A stretch of 64,000 bases of DNA from Saccharibacillus sp. CPCC 101409 (GCF_030518235.1 NZ_JAULSA010000004.1:1-64000); one strand, 5' to 3'. Counted from the first letter of the stretch, positions 1 through 8,247 are shown. Made by a program: numbers and translations. The notes: a model not told the origin generated them from the sequence alone.

Positions 1-68
1 GCTCGACTTGCATGTATTAGGCATGCCGCCAGCGTTCGTCCTGAGCCAGGATCAAACTCTCCATTAAA
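1..68 (-). rRNA. rrs: 16S ribosomal RNA, 5' end (partial, runs off the window)
   Basis: Read on the minus strand, this stretch is the universally conserved start of bacterial 16S rRNA, including the classical 27F primer region AGAGTTTGATCCTGGCTCAG followed by the GACGAACGCTGGCGGC block. The gene is transcribed leftwards and only its first nucleotides are inside the window. The mature 5' end is placed near 68 by analogy with other Bacillales and is not exact. The promoters and leader lie at 191-461. Confidence 0.97.
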
Positions 69-190
69 GTTGCGATCCGAAAATCGCTTTAAAAGAAAGC
101 ACCGTGTGCTCGTTTAAAACGTGGCGATTCTCGATTGCTCAAGAATCTTTATTTCTCACGACGACCGAAGCCGCCATGACTCAACTTCAC

Positions 191-210
191 TATCCAGTTT
201 TCAAAGAACA
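191..210 (-). promoter_or_regulatory. boxA-like antitermination element of the rRNA leader
   Basis: The minus strand reads TGTTCTTTGAAAACTGGATA. This matches the conserved leader and spacer motif of Bacillales rRNA operons that contains the boxA core (TTCTTTGAAAACT). It lies between the P2 promoter and the 16S gene. The expected role is binding of NusB/NusE and related factors to keep polymerase resistant to termination; this is family knowledge, not shown by the sequence. Confidence 0.75.
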
Positions 211-290
211 AACTTGGTTGAACTCCCTGACTTTCATCAATTCATTCTATCCCCGCCGCTCACTCATTCGATCGCAGCAGCAACTCTTAT

Positions 291-319
291 ATATTAGCAT
301 GTTCGTTTTCGTTTTGCAA
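291..319 (-). promoter_or_regulatory. rRNA operon promoter P2 (sigma-A type)
   Basis: On the minus strand a -35 hexamer TTGCAA (314-319) is separated by exactly 17 bp from a -10 hexamer TAATAT (291-296). It points at the 16S gene and sits upstream of the boxA-like site. Together with the upstream pair at 433-461 it makes the tandem promoter layout usual for Bacillus-group rrn operons. Confidence 0.75.
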
Positions 320-432
320 GCCTTTTTTCGAAATCTTTTTTCAGCTTCTTGCGAAGCCTCTTATTCGATCTCGTTATTCGCCTGCTCAACTCGACAAACC
401 GCTCCGCCTCGCATTTGCTCGGCTAGATTTAT

Positions 433-461
433 AATATACCATCGTTTCTTTTCGATTTCAA
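433..461 (-). promoter_or_regulatory. rRNA operon promoter P1 (sigma-A type)
   Basis: On the minus strand TTGAAA (456-461), a 17-bp spacer and TATATT (433-438) form a near-consensus promoter about 142 bp upstream of P2. The surrounding DNA is AT-rich compared with the rest of the window, as expected for an rRNA upstream region. Confidence 0.7.
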
Positions 462-571
462 GCATATTGCCAATATTTTTTACGCCATGCAACACTTCTT
501 CCTTTGGGCATCTACTACCCTTCTCTTTGCTGCTTTTCTCCGTTCCGCTTATCTATTGATTTTCTTATAAA

Positions 572-602
572 TAAAAAGCAAAAAGGAACGCGGCGCGCTC
601 CT
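572..602 (-). terminator. Rho-independent terminator of the pheB-hom-thrB-pheA operon
   Basis: Downstream of pheA the minus strand has an 8-bp stem AGGAGCGC / GCGTTCCT with one G-U pair and a 3-nt GCC loop, followed by a run of T residues (TTTTTGCTTTTTATTT). This would separate the amino-acid operon from the rRNA promoters that follow in the same direction. Confidence 0.7.
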
Positions 603-662
603 CTGTGCCTTGCTGTGCGGTTCTTGTCTTTTTACAATCCACTGTTCGGTACGTCCCGCCTC

Positions 663-1550
663 CTACTTCACTTTCGTATGCGAATCCTCGTAAGCGAAGC
701 AAGGGTAAGAACCCAGAATGCGCACCTGGCAGCCCAGGGCTTCGATCTCTTCTACCGCCGCCTGAAACAGAATCGAATCTCCCGGCACCATTACATCGAT
801 ATAGAAGTAGTAGTTTCCCAGTTTCTTCTTCGTCGGACGCGACTCGATACGGGACAAGTTCAAGCGTCTCCAGGCAAAAGCGGACAGCACCTGGTGCAGA
901 GCGCCCGTGTAGTCTTCCGGCAAAATGACCTGGATGCTCGTTTTTTCGTGATCGACTTTGCCGGGAAGCTCGATGGGATCGGCGCCGATCAGTACAAAAC
1001 GGGTATAGTTGTTGTCGTGGTCGGTCACGCCTTCCGCCAGAATATCCAATCCGTGCCGCTCCGCGCCCAGACGGGTCGAGAAAGCGGCCCAGCGCAGACC
1101 GGGATTGGCCGCGACCGTACCGGCGCCTTCCACGGTGCTGTTGGCGTTCTCCAATTCGGCCTGTGGCAGATTCGCGGCGATAAACGCCCGGCACTGCGCG
1201 ATTGCGACCGGATGGGACAGTACCTTCACGACTTTTGAAAAATCCAGTTCCCCGTGTTCGCCGACAAACTCTTCTCGCCGTCCGACCAGGTTCTGAATCG
1301 AAGGATACACCCACTCGGCGCGCATCGGCACATCGATTTCGTTGACCAACCAATCCATATGCAGGCTGACCGAGCCCTCTATCGTATTTTCGATCGGGAT
1401 TACGGCATAGTCCGCCGTTCCGTTGACCACGGCCAGGAACACATCCGAAATCACTTTATAATGAATCAGCCCGGCAGGCCGGTCTCCCAACACGTAACGA
1501 ACCGCTTCGTGCGAGACGGACCCTGCGGACAGCAGCGCTATTCGTTTCAT
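663..1550 (-). CDS. pheA: Prephenate dehydratase, monofunctional PheA
   Basis: A 295-aa cytoplasmic enzyme converting prephenate to phenylpyruvate, the committed step to phenylalanine. The catalytic prephenate dehydratase domain spans about residues 1-185, with the conserved PIENTIEGSV stretch near 50-62. A C-terminal ACT domain (about 200-280) carries the SRIESRP motif that binds phenylalanine for feedback inhibition. The ATG has a good ribosome site (AAGGAG) and overlaps the thrB stop by 4 bp, so translation is probably coupled. It is the last gene of an operon with pheB, hom and thrB. Length is normal for the monofunctional Firmicute enzyme. Confidence 0.95.
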   Translation of the reverse strand: MKRIALLSAGSVSHEAVRYVLGDRPAGLIHYKVISDVFLAVVNGTADYAVIPIENTIEGSVSLHMDWLVNEIDVPMRAEWVYPSIQNLVGRREEFVGEHGELDFSKVVKVLSHPVAIAQCRAFIAANLPQAELENANSTVEGAGTVAANPGLRWAAFSTRLGAERHGLDILAEGVTDHDNNYTRFVLIGADPIELPGKVDHEKTSIQVILPEDYTGALHQVLSAFAWRRLNLSRIESRPTKKKLGNYYFYIDVMVPGDSILFQAAVEEIEALGCQVRILGSYPCFAYEDSHTKVK

Positions 1551-2521
1551 GACGAGATTTCTCCTTTGATCCGCTCCGACAAAAGTTCGGGCTCCGCATT
1601 CGTTTCGCCGACGGCTCCGTCCAGATCGGGTTCCAGCCAGAGCGTGCGCGCTTCAATGCCGTTCTCACGCATGACGTCCTGCATAAAGCTTTCCAGTTCC
1701 GCGTGTCTGCCCCCTTCGCGGTCGACCAGAGCGAGCAGCGTCGGTCCGGCTCCGCTCAAAGCGGCTCCGAGCGCGCCGCGCTCCGGCGCTTCCGCCAGGA
1801 TGCGTTCCATCCCCGGCACCAGCGCCGCCCGGTAAGGCTGATGCAAACGATCCTGCATCGCCGAAGACAGCAGATCCAATCGGCCGGATACCAGCGCCGC
1901 TGTCAGCAGGGACGATCGGCTGATATTGTAAACGGCGTCCTGGAGGCTGAGCTGCTGCGGCAGCACCGCGCGCGCTTTCGACGTTTCCAGTTCGAAGTCC
2001 GGGATCAGCGCCAGCACCTGTAAGTTTTTCGGCGGTTCAATCCGGATGTAATCCGCATGATTGCCGTCCCAGGCCGCCGCGACAATACCGCCGAACAGCG
2101 ACGCTCCGACATTGTCGGGATGCTTTTCCAGCCCGGTTGCCAGATCGAACAAACGGTCGTTGGACAGCGGATAGCCGATCAGCGCGTTGGCCGCGACCAG
2201 CCCGGCGATAATCGCCGAAGCGCTGCTGCCCAGTCCGCGCGTCAGCGGAATATCGGAACGCATGCCGATTTCAAGCTCCGGTACTTCCACGCCCGCCGTT
2301 TCAAATACCAGCTGCGCGACTTTATAAATCAGATTGCGTTTATCGGCGGGAATTTCTTCGAACCCGTCTCCTTCAAAATGCACGATCGTCCGCTCGGAGC
2401 GGCGCATCTCGATCCAGATATAAAGGGACAGCGACATGCCGAGCGTATCGAACCCGGGTCCCAGGTTGGCCGTGCTGGCCGGTACCCGTACGCGCACCGT
2501 CCCGGCATTTTCGTTCATCAT
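1547..2521 (-). CDS. thrB: Homoserine kinase
   Basis: A 324-aa GHMP-family kinase that phosphorylates homoserine with ATP in threonine synthesis. The N-terminus has the PASTANLGPGFD signature (about residues 14-25), and the ATP-binding GHMP motif LTRGLGSSASA is near residues 93-103. The start ATG follows AAGGAG at proper spacing, and a second ATG is immediately adjacent. It lies 40 bp after hom and overlaps pheA, so threonine and phenylalanine steps share one transcript. Threonine synthase (thrC), which often accompanies hom-thrB, is not in this window. Confidence 0.95.
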   Translation of the reverse strand: MMNENAGTVRVRVPASTANLGPGFDTLGMSLSLYIWIEMRRSERTIVHFEGDGFEEIPADKRNLIYKVAQLVFETAGVEVPELEIGMRSDIPLTRGLGSSASAIIAGLVAANALIGYPLSNDRLFDLATGLEKHPDNVGASLFGGIVAAAWDGNHADYIRIEPPKNLQVLALIPDFELETSKARAVLPQQLSLQDAVYNISRSSLLTAALVSGRLDLLSSAMQDRLHQPYRAALVPGMERILAEAPERGALGAALSGAGPTLLALVDREGGRHAELESFMQDVMRENGIEARTLWLEPDLDGAVGETNAEPELLSERIKGEISS

Positions 2522-2561
2522 GTTTCTGCTCCTTCCGACTGCTTCTAAAGTTTGCGGGCTT

Positions 2562-3854
2562 TTATCCCTCCACCCGGTACACGCTCTTGATCCGGCGGAC
2601 GACTTCCAGCTCCTCGAATCGCTTCAAGACCTGGTCGATACTTTCTTTGCTGGCCCGGTGCGTCACGATAATAATTTCCGCGTCCGGATTCAGCTCGTTC
2701 GGCTGCTGGACAACGGATGCGAGACTCACATCGAATTCGGCAAAAATCTGCGTAATCCGAGCCAGTACGCCCGCTTTGTCGTCAACATGCAGCAGAATGA
2801 AGTTTTTGCACAGGATTTCGGCGTCGCTTTTCAGTTTTTTCGGTTTGTGCGGCACGATCTGCTTCAAGCCGTTGACGCCCAGACGCAGATTTTTGATCAC
2901 CGCGATCAGATCGGCCACCACCGACGTCGCCGTCGGCATCTCGCCCGCTCCCGCGCCGTAAAACATCGTTTCGCCCACCGCTTCGCCGTATACGTATACC
3001 GCGTTGAACACACCGTTGACCGATGCGATCGGATGCGAAGCGCGAACCATCGTCGGCTGCACGCTGATCGAGATCGCATCGTCTTCGCGTTCCGCGATTC
3101 CCAGCAGCTTCACTTCGTAACCCAGATTTTTGGCATACGCGATATCCGCCTGGCTGACGCCCGAAATGCCTTTGACGTTCACATCGGCCAGCTCGACGTT
3201 CGTGCGGAATCCCAGCGTGCCCAGGATCGTCATTTTGCGAGCGGCGTCCAGCCCTTCCACATCGGAAGTCGGATCGGATTCGGCGTAACCCAGCTCCTGC
3301 GCCTCCTTGAGCACATCGTCGTAGGAAACGCCTTCCTTGCTCATTTTGGTCAGCATATAGTTGGTCGTCCCGTTGACGATGCCCACGATCTTCGTGATAC
3401 GGTCCGACGAAAACCCTTCGATCAGCGTACGGATAATCGGAATGCCGCCGGCGACGCTCGCTTCGTAAAAGACGTCGCACTGCATCTCCTGCGCTTTGGC
3501 CAGAATCTCCGTTCCGTACAGCGCCATCAGGTCTTTATTGGCCGTCACGATATGTTTGCCCTGGGCCAGCGCTTCCAGCACGTATGTACGAGTCTGCTCC
3601 ACGCCGCCCATCACTTCCACGATAACGTCGATCTCGGGATCGCGAATCACTTCCCACGGATCGTCGGTCAATTTGGACGGGTCGATCGGGATATTGCGCG
3701 ACTTCTCCCGGTCCTTGACGGAGATCTTCTCAATCACGATCGGCGAACCCACCTGCCCGCTCAAGTCTTCCTGATGGCCCTCGACGATGCGTACTACGCC
3801 CGTTCCCACCGTACCGAGTCCGAGCAGTCCTACCTTTACCGGCTTGTTACTCAC
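2562..3854 (-). CDS. hom: Homoserine dehydrogenase with C-terminal ACT domain
   Basis: A 430-aa NAD(P)-dependent enzyme reducing aspartate semialdehyde to homoserine, the branch point to threonine and methionine. Visible features are the Rossmann motif GLGTVGTGV near the N-terminus, the NGTTNYML catalytic segment, and an ACT domain over the last 80 residues for allosteric control. I place the start at the GTG at 3854 (MSNKPVKVG), because GGGGAGG lies just upstream of it; the in-frame ATG at 3875 sits upstream of that ribosome site. It follows the ACT protein gene by about 100 bp on the same transcript. Confidence 0.95.
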   Translation of the reverse strand: MSNKPVKVGLLGLGTVGTGVVRIVEGHQEDLSGQVGSPIVIEKISVKDREKSRNIPIDPSKLTDDPWEVIRDPEIDVIVEVMGGVEQTRTYVLEALAQGKHIVTANKDLMALYGTEILAKAQEMQCDVFYEASVAGGIPIIRTLIEGFSSDRITKIVGIVNGTTNYMLTKMSKEGVSYDDVLKEAQELGYAESDPTSDVEGLDAARKMTILGTLGFRTNVELADVNVKGISGVSQADIAYAKNLGYEVKLLGIAEREDDAISISVQPTMVRASHPIASVNGVFNAVYVYGEAVGETMFYGAGAGEMPTATSVVADLIAVIKNLRLGVNGLKQIVPHKPKKLKSDAEILCKNFILLHVDDKAGVLARITQIFAEFDVSLASVVQQPNELNPDAEIIIVTHRASKESIDQVLKRFEELEVVRRIKSVYRVEG

Positions 3855-3954
3855 GTACAATTTCCTCCCCGTCATTTCGCAGTTCGCAAGCGAAGCGCAC
3901 GCCGCGCCTTGCTCCCTGCCTGTTCCGATTAAAAATTTCCGCCCTTCGCCTTCG

Positions 3955-4392
3955 TCAACCCTGCCCGATCACGACGACCCTGCTGACTCCCGTCAGTTCT
4001 TCCAGCGCTGCCGTCATTTGTCCGAGGTCTTCGTGCAGGCGGGACGTTTCTACCGATAATACCACATTTGCGCTTCCCTGGAGCGGAATGCTCTGATTGA
4101 TCGTCAGAACGTTCCCTCCGCTCTCCGCGATCAGTCCCAGCACTTTGGACAGAATCCCCGCCTTGTGCTCCAGCAGCAGCGAGAGCGTCACCAGTCTCTC
4201 CCGGTCGAGCTGGTTCACCTGATGAATCCCGTCTTTGTACTTGTAAAAAGCGCTCCGGCTGATCCCTGCGATGTTAACCGCTTCGTTTACCGTCTTCGCC
4301 TGCCCGCCCGCCAAAAGCTCTTTGACATGCAGCGTCTTCAGAATCGCTTCCGGCAAAATATCTTCTCTCGCCAAATAATAACGTTCTTTCAC
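3955..4392 (-). CDS. pheB: ACT domain-containing protein, PheB family
   Basis: A 145-aa protein with an N-terminal region resembling a small helix-turn-helix (NEAVNIAGISRSAFYKYKD, about residues 35-55) and a C-terminal ACT domain (about 65-140). It is the size of B. subtilis PheB (about 147 aa), which lies in the obg-pheB-pheA neighbourhood there. A regulatory role in aromatic or threonine amino-acid metabolism is inferred from the ACT domain and operon position; it is not a catalytic enzyme. The start is the GTG at 4392, preceded by GGGGAGGA; ATG codons further upstream lack such a site. First gene of the hom-thrB-pheA operon. Confidence 0.9.
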   Translation of the reverse strand: MKERYYLAREDILPEAILKTLHVKELLAGGQAKTVNEAVNIAGISRSAFYKYKDGIHQVNQLDRERLVTLSLLLEHKAGILSKVLGLIAESGGNVLTINQSIPLQGSANVVLSVETSRLHEDLGQMTAALEELTGVSRVVVIGQG

Positions 4393-4434
4393 AAAAGTCC
4401 TCCCCTTAAAGACTGCTGTTTTCATATAGCGGAC

Positions 4435-4464
4435 ATTATATCGAAGAAACCGACCCAGCGTCAA
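4435..4464 (-). promoter_or_regulatory. Promoter of the pheB-hom-thrB-pheA operon
   Basis: The minus strand has TTGACG (4459-4464), an 18-bp spacer and a perfect TATAAT (4435-4440), about 40 bp before the pheB GTG start. This is a strong sigma-A type promoter. The leader before pheB is too short for an attenuator or T-box. Confidence 0.8.
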
Positions 4465-4530
4465 CCCTTTAACGCAAAAAAGTTACATGGCATGGTACTT
4501 CTCTTGTATCACTAATCGCAATCCGGCTAC

Positions 4531-4580
4531 AAAAAAAGCGGAAGAGCGTTGTTTTCTTTAAGAAAACAACGCTCTTCCGC
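4531..4580 (-). terminator. Rho-independent terminator downstream of obg
   Basis: A near-perfect inverted repeat with 20-21-bp arms (from 4538 to 4580, tiny loop) is followed on the minus strand by seven T residues (4531-4537). It ends the spo0B-obg transcript before the pheB promoter. The stem is unusually long for a terminator. Confidence 0.9.
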
Positions 4581-4640
4581 AAGCCTATCCATCGCACAGC
4601 GGACAGTTAGTCCGCGCCTGCGATACTGGTTGTATCTTTA

Positions 4641-4816
4641 CTGCTTCTTTTGACAAAAAGAAGCAGCCTTAATCCTCCGAGCCGGAAAACAGGCGAGGGG
4701 CTATTCCCCCTCCCGGCGAGCGGTTTGCGATTGGAGCGACCTTTGGCTTTCCTTCTACTGCCGGACTCTATTAAAGTCCGCAGAGGAAAACAACCGGAGC
4801 GACAAGCGCAAACCGC
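4641..4816. repeat. Structured intergenic element between obg and its terminator
   Basis: This non-coding stretch holds two foldable parts. One is an 11-bp hairpin at 4641-4666 (arms CTGCTTCTTTT / AAAAGAAGCAG). The other is a nested inverted repeat of about 97 nt with outer arms GCGGTTTGCG (4720-4729) and CGCAAACCGC (4807-4816), an inner stem CGGACT / AGTCCG (4762-4780) and two direct copies of GGAGCGAC (4733-4740, 4796-4803). No open frame with a ribosome site was seen. Function is unknown; it would be part of the obg mRNA 3' region. Confidence 0.5.
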
Positions 4817-4825
4817 GAGCCCCGC

Positions 4826-6136
4826 TTAATAATAACTGCTTCCCTCCACAAACTCGAACTCGAAGTCCGCGATCCGTACGATCGTGCCGTCCTTCGCGCC
4901 CCGCTTGCGCAGCTCCTCATCAACGCCCATATGGCGCAGCGTGCGCGCCAGTTTGAGAATCGCATCGTGGGAAGTGAGCTGCATGCGCTTCATCATGCGC
5001 TCGATCTTCACGCTTTCCACGACGAATATCTCGTTCTCGCGGCGAACCGTAAAGCCTTCGTCTTCGACTTCCTCGACGCGGTAGACTTTGCGTTCCGCCG
5101 CATCGGCCGTTTCCTGGATCGCCGGAGCTTCCGGAATCGAGTCCAGTACGTCCGCCGCGCGGTACATCAGTTCCTGTACGCCTTGGCGGGTCAGCGAAGA
5201 GATCGGCAGAATCTCGATTTCCGCATTGACTTCCGCTACTTTTTCGCGGAAAATGCGCAGATTTTCTTCGGAGTCCGGCATATCCATCTTGTTCGCCGCG
5301 ACGATCTGCGGACGATTCTCCAGTTCCGCGTTATACAGTTTGATCTCTTCGTTGATCTTGATCCAGTCCTCGAACGGATCGCGGCCTTCGGAGCCGGACA
5401 TATCCACCACATGGATGATGACCCGCGTCCGCTCGACGTGACGCAGGAACTCGTGTCCCAGACCCACGCCTTCGTGCGCGCCTTCGATCAGTCCCGGCAG
5501 GTCGGCCATGACGAAGCTGCGGCCTTCACCGACGCCCACCACGCCGAGGTTCGGCGTGATGGTCGTGAAGTGATACGCGCCGATCTTCGGCGTCGCGCCG
5601 GAAACGACGGACAGCAGCGTCGACTTGCCCACGCTCGGGAAGCCGACCAGACCCACGTCTGCCATGACTTTCAACTCGAGCACGATATAGCGCTCCTGGC
5701 CTTCTTCGCCGTTCTCCGCAAGCTCGGGCGCCGGATTGTTCGGCGTGGCGAAGCGGATATTGCCGCGTCCGCCGCGTCCGCCGCGCGCGATGACGAGCTG
5801 CTGCCCCTGACGGGTCATATCCGCCAACACTTCCTGCGTATCGTCGTCGATAATCAGCGTGCCGGGCGGAATGCGTACGACCATGCTTTCGGCGTTCGCG
5901 CCGTGCTGGCTTTTGTTGCGGCCTTTTTCGCCGCGCTGCGCTTTAAAATGGCGCTGGTAACGGAAGTCCATCAGCGTGCGCAGGCCTTCGTCGACGCGGA
6001 AAATAACGTCGCCGCCTTTGCCGCCGTCCCCGCCGGCCGGACCGCCGTTCGGTACATACTTCTCCCGGCGGAAAGAAACGATACCGTCCCCGCCGTCTCC
6101 GCCTTTTACATAAATCTTCGCTTTATCTACAAACAT
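4826..6136 (-). CDS. obgE: GTPase Obg (ribosome assembly, stress and sporulation signalling)
   Basis: A 436-aa essential GTPase associated with the 50S subunit. It has the glycine-rich Obg fold (residues 1-158, many GGxGG patches), the G domain with P-loop GFPSVGKST and switch DLPGLIEG (about 165-330), and a C-terminal OCT domain (about 350-430). In B. subtilis Obg is needed for the Spo0A phosphorelay and the general stress response (family knowledge). The ATG is preceded by GAGGTGA. It follows spo0B by 13 bp, the same order as in B. subtilis, so the two are almost certainly co-transcribed. Confidence 0.97.
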   Translation of the reverse strand: MFVDKAKIYVKGGDGGDGIVSFRREKYVPNGGPAGGDGGKGGDVIFRVDEGLRTLMDFRYQRHFKAQRGEKGRNKSQHGANAESMVVRIPPGTLIIDDDTQEVLADMTRQGQQLVIARGGRGGRGNIRFATPNNPAPELAENGEEGQERYIVLELKVMADVGLVGFPSVGKSTLLSVVSGATPKIGAYHFTTITPNLGVVGVGEGRSFVMADLPGLIEGAHEGVGLGHEFLRHVERTRVIIHVVDMSGSEGRDPFEDWIKINEEIKLYNAELENRPQIVAANKMDMPDSEENLRIFREKVAEVNAEIEILPISSLTRQGVQELMYRAADVLDSIPEAPAIQETADAAERKVYRVEEVEDEGFTVRRENEIFVVESVKIERMMKRMQLTSHDAILKLARTLRHMGVDEELRKRGAKDGTIVRIADFEFEFVEGSSYY

Positions 6137-6149
6137 GGATTCACCTCTT

Positions 6150-6887
6150 TTAAGTTTGAAGCGGCAGCTTCCAGCGGATCAACGTCCCGCTTGCTTCCGC
6201 CTCCGCCAGCAGCGAACACGGCTCCAGCGCTTCTTCGAACGCGCGGTGCAGCACCGGTACGGCCAACGGATCGTTTTCCGGTTCGATGAACAAAGTCGCT
6301 TCCCCGCTCTCTTCGCCGAACACGATCCGCAGCGCCGGCTTCGCGGCTTTGGCCGCAAGCCCCGAGTAACGATAAGCCGCGACTCCCGCCCTTACGGCGC
6401 GAATCAGGCATTCTTCTTCCTCGCTTGTCAGGCTGCCCGCAAAGTGAAGTTCCTGCTCCGCCTTGACATGCAGTTCGACTTCCCGGTTCTCCGCTTTGAC
6501 CGTCATCAAATAGAAAACGAATTCGGGAAGACCCAGCTTTGCAAGACGGCTCTCCGCATGCATATCGCCGCTGACGCGGTTTACGATTTCATGGATCTTC
6601 TCGTTTCGACCCATTTTCGAATAGCTGAAGACCAGTTGGAGTTCGTTCATCCAATCGTGCCGCTGATGACTGAGGACTTCGAGAAAAAATTTCTGCATGG
6701 ACTGTCTCAGCGCGCCAAGCTCCCTCTTTCTGGAATTTCTCCTCTCCCGCGACATCAGCAGGAAAACGCCGGCCAGCCATGCGGTCAGCAAAGCGAACAT
6801 GAACGTTCTCGGAAAAATCCAGGTTAAAATCAGAGGAACTGCGACAGACAGCGGCAGCATCACAGACAGGTCTCTCCACCTTCTCAT
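6150..6887 (-). CDS. spo0B: Spo0B-like sporulation phosphotransferase with N-terminal membrane segments
   Basis: A 245-aa protein whose middle contains [14 protein letters not shown] (His74-His77 region). This matches the phosphoacceptor helix of Spo0B, whose B. subtilis active site is His30 in SRHDWMN; His77 is the equivalent here. The C-terminal half should form the degenerate kinase-like fold. The first 50 residues are strongly hydrophobic (two predicted membrane helices at about 8-25 and 27-46), which B. subtilis Spo0B lacks, so this form is probably membrane-bound. Role by family: passing phosphate from Spo0F to Spo0A. Location between rpmA and obg is conserved. The start ATG has GGAG upstream. 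Confidence 0.85.
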   Translation of the reverse strand: MRRWRDLSVMLPLSVAVPLILTWIFPRTFMFALLTAWLAGVFLLMSRERRNSRKRELGALRQSMQKFFLEVLSHQRHDWMNELQLVFSYSKMGRNEKIHEIVNRVSGDMHAESRLAKLGLPEFVFYLMTVKAENREVELHVKAEQELHFAGSLTSEEEECLIRAVRAGVAAYRYSGLAAKAAKPALRIVFGEESGEATLFIEPENDPLAVPVLHRAFEEALEPCSLLAEAEASGTLIRWKLPLQT

Positions 6888-6940
6888 CGGCTCTCACCGC
6901 TCCTAATCGTAATAAAAATTCAAAAGGCTCACTAAATTTG

Positions 6941-6969
6941 AGTATAACCAGAAATCGGTAAAAATCCAA
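6941..6969 (-). promoter_or_regulatory. Promoter of spo0B-obg
   Basis: The minus strand shows TTGGAT (6964-6969), a 17-bp spacer and TATACT (6941-6946), about 55 bp before the spo0B start and just after the rpmA terminator. This gives spo0B-obg its own sigma-A type promoter. Confidence 0.7.
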
Positions 6970-7038
6970 GCGCGACGGGTATTTTTACCGTAAATCCGGC
7001 CGTGAACCGCTGTTTTGCTTGCATTTGCGGCCCGGCAA

Positions 7039-7070
7039 CAAAAAAAGACCTTCGGTACGAGTACCGAAGG
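7039..7070 (-). terminator. Terminator after rpmA
   Basis: A 10-bp stem CCTTCGGTAC / GTACCGAAGG with a minimal loop (7049-7070) is followed on the minus strand by TCTTTTTTTG. It lies 23 bp past the rpmA stop and separates the ribosomal protein operon from spo0B-obg. Confidence 0.9.
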
Positions 7071-7092
7071 CTTCTTGATTACCCGTTAGGCC

Positions 7093-7404
7093 TTAGGCCT
7101 CTACGGAAGCTGCTACGTCAGCAACTTGCACCGGGTAGACGCTGACTTTTTTGCGGTCGCGGCCGAGACGTTCGAATTTTACAACGCCGTCGATCAGAGC
7201 AAACAAAGTGTCGTCTTTGCCAATACCTACGTTCGTTCCCGGGTGAATCTTCGTTCCGCGCTGACGGAAGATGATTCCGCCGCCGCGTACGGCTTGACCG
7301 TCCGCACGTTTAGCGCCGAGGCGCTTCGAGTGGCTGTCACGTCCGTTTTTCGTCGAACCTACACCCTTTTTGGAAGCGAATAACTGGAGATCCAATTTCA
7401 ACAT
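7093..7404 (-). CDS. rpmA: 50S ribosomal protein L27 with cleavable N-terminal extension
   Basis: A 103-aa ribosomal protein located near the peptidyl-transferase centre. The N-terminus [10 protein letters not shown] precedes [14 protein letters not shown]; the LQLFA/SKKG junction is the Firmicute cleavage site where protease Prp removes the extension so that L27 can work in the ribosome (established for Staphylococcus). The Prp gene is the immediate neighbour upstream (22 bp), so substrate and processing enzyme are co-transcribed. AAGGAGG precedes the ATG. Confidence 0.98.
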   Translation of the reverse strand: MLKLDLQLFASKKGVGSTKNGRDSHSKRLGAKRADGQAVRGGGIIFRQRGTKIHPGTNVGIGKDDTLFALIDGVVKFERLGRDRKKVSVYPVQVADVAASVEA

Positions 7405-7426
7405 AGTGGTCTACCTCCTTCTTTGC

Positions 7427-7759
7427 TTATTTTTTAACCTCATCGAGGCGAATATATTCACGATAAGAAGTCTCGATCGTATTCAGCATGACCACCATCG
7501 ATTCAAGAATCAACTCGGCTTTGGTCTTGAGTTCGTCCGATTCTATCGGCGGAAGACTTCCGCTGAGAAAACCGTCCTTCATCCGCGTCTTCATCACCGT
7601 TCCCGCGAGCACTTCGACCGAATTCACCGTTCCGACCGTAATGGCCGAGATGGCGGAACAGACGATATCCTCGCCGCGATCAGCGTAACCCGCATGACCC
7701 TTGACTTTAAACCCCGTGATCTTGCCGTCCGGCGATCTTAATATCTGGACGATAACCAA
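7427..7759 (-). CDS. prp: Ribosomal-processing cysteine protease Prp (YsxB)
   Basis: A 110-aa small cysteine protease that trims the N-terminal extension of ribosomal protein L27. The catalytic pair is visible as His22 (KGHAGYA) and Cys34 (DIVCSAIS), the same positions as in the S. aureus enzyme. It sits between rplU and rpmA, the conserved location in Firmicutes. The start appears to be a TTG at 7759 preceded by GAAGGTGATAA; no ATG or GTG is better placed. Confidence 0.95.
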   Translation of the reverse strand: MVIVQILRSPDGKITGFKVKGHAGYADRGEDIVCSAISAITVGTVNSVEVLAGTVMKTRMKDGFLSGSLPPIESDELKTKAELILESMVVMLNTIETSYREYIRLDEVKK

Positions 7760-7773
7760 GTTATCACCTTCAA

Positions 7774-8085
7774 TTATGCTTGAATTTTGCCGATCGTTAC
7801 TTTAGTGTACGGTTGGCGATGGCCTTGTTTCTTGTGGTAGTTCTTTTTAGGTTTGTATTTGTATACAACAACCTTTTGGCCTTTACCGTGTTTTTCAATG
7901 GTCGCCGTTACGGTTGCTCCGGATACCAATGGAGCGCCGATTGTCAGTCCGTTTTCTTGGGAAACGGCCAGGACACGGTCGAACGTTACGCTTTCGCCGT
8001 CTGCGGCTTCCAGCTTCTCGATGAACAGAACGTCGCCCTCTTGGACTTTGTACTGTTTACCGCCTGTTTCGATAATTGCGTACAT
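7774..8085 (-). CDS. rplU: 50S ribosomal protein L21
   Basis: A 103-aa 23S rRNA-binding ribosomal protein; the N-terminus [14 protein letters not shown] and the C-terminal [17 protein letters not shown] are family signatures. The start is the ATG at 8085 because AGGAGG lies 9 nt upstream; an in-frame ATG at 8103 precedes the ribosome site and is not used. First gene of rplU-prp-rpmA, read from the promoter at 8215-8243 through a structured leader. Confidence 0.97.
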   Translation of the reverse strand: MYAIIETGGKQYKVQEGDVLFIEKLEAADGESVTFDRVLAVSQENGLTIGAPLVSGATVTATIEKHGKGQKVVVYKYKPKKNYHKKQGHRQPYTKVTIGKIQA

Positions 8086-8090
8086 CTTCT

Positions 8091-8209
8091 TGCACCTCCT
8101 CATGTCTCAGACTCGCCTGGTTCGGGTGGAACGCCTGCAAAGGGAGTTCGCTTAGACCCGGCCTGTGCGGTTGCAGCATGTGCAAGACGGATAAACCGGC
8201 ACACATACC
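8091..8209 (-). ncRNA. L21 leader (autoregulatory 5' UTR of rplU)
   Basis: About 120 nt between the promoter and the rplU ribosome site. The minus strand contains GCTGCAACCGCACAG and CGGGTCTAAGCG, which I recognise as resembling the Firmicute L21 leader, a structured mRNA element proposed to bind excess L21 and repress the operon. The match is from memory of the family, without a covariance-model search. Confidence 0.6.
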
Positions 8210-8214
8210 AGAAC

Positions 8215-8243
8215 ATTCTATCATGTATCGACGAGCGAGTCAA
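8215..8243 (-). promoter_or_regulatory. Promoter of rplU-prp-rpmA
   Basis: The minus strand has TTGACT (8238-8243), 17 bp, and TAGAAT (8215-8220), a near-consensus sigma-A promoter. Its -35 box lies right against the stop codon of the upstream RNase gene (8248). Confidence 0.8.
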
Positions 8244-8247
8244 CAGA

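Noticed and set aside
104-559. Open frame of about 150 codons upstream of the 16S gene
   Set aside because: Lies in the rRNA leader over two promoters and the boxA site, is Ser/Phe-rich and has no ribosome site.
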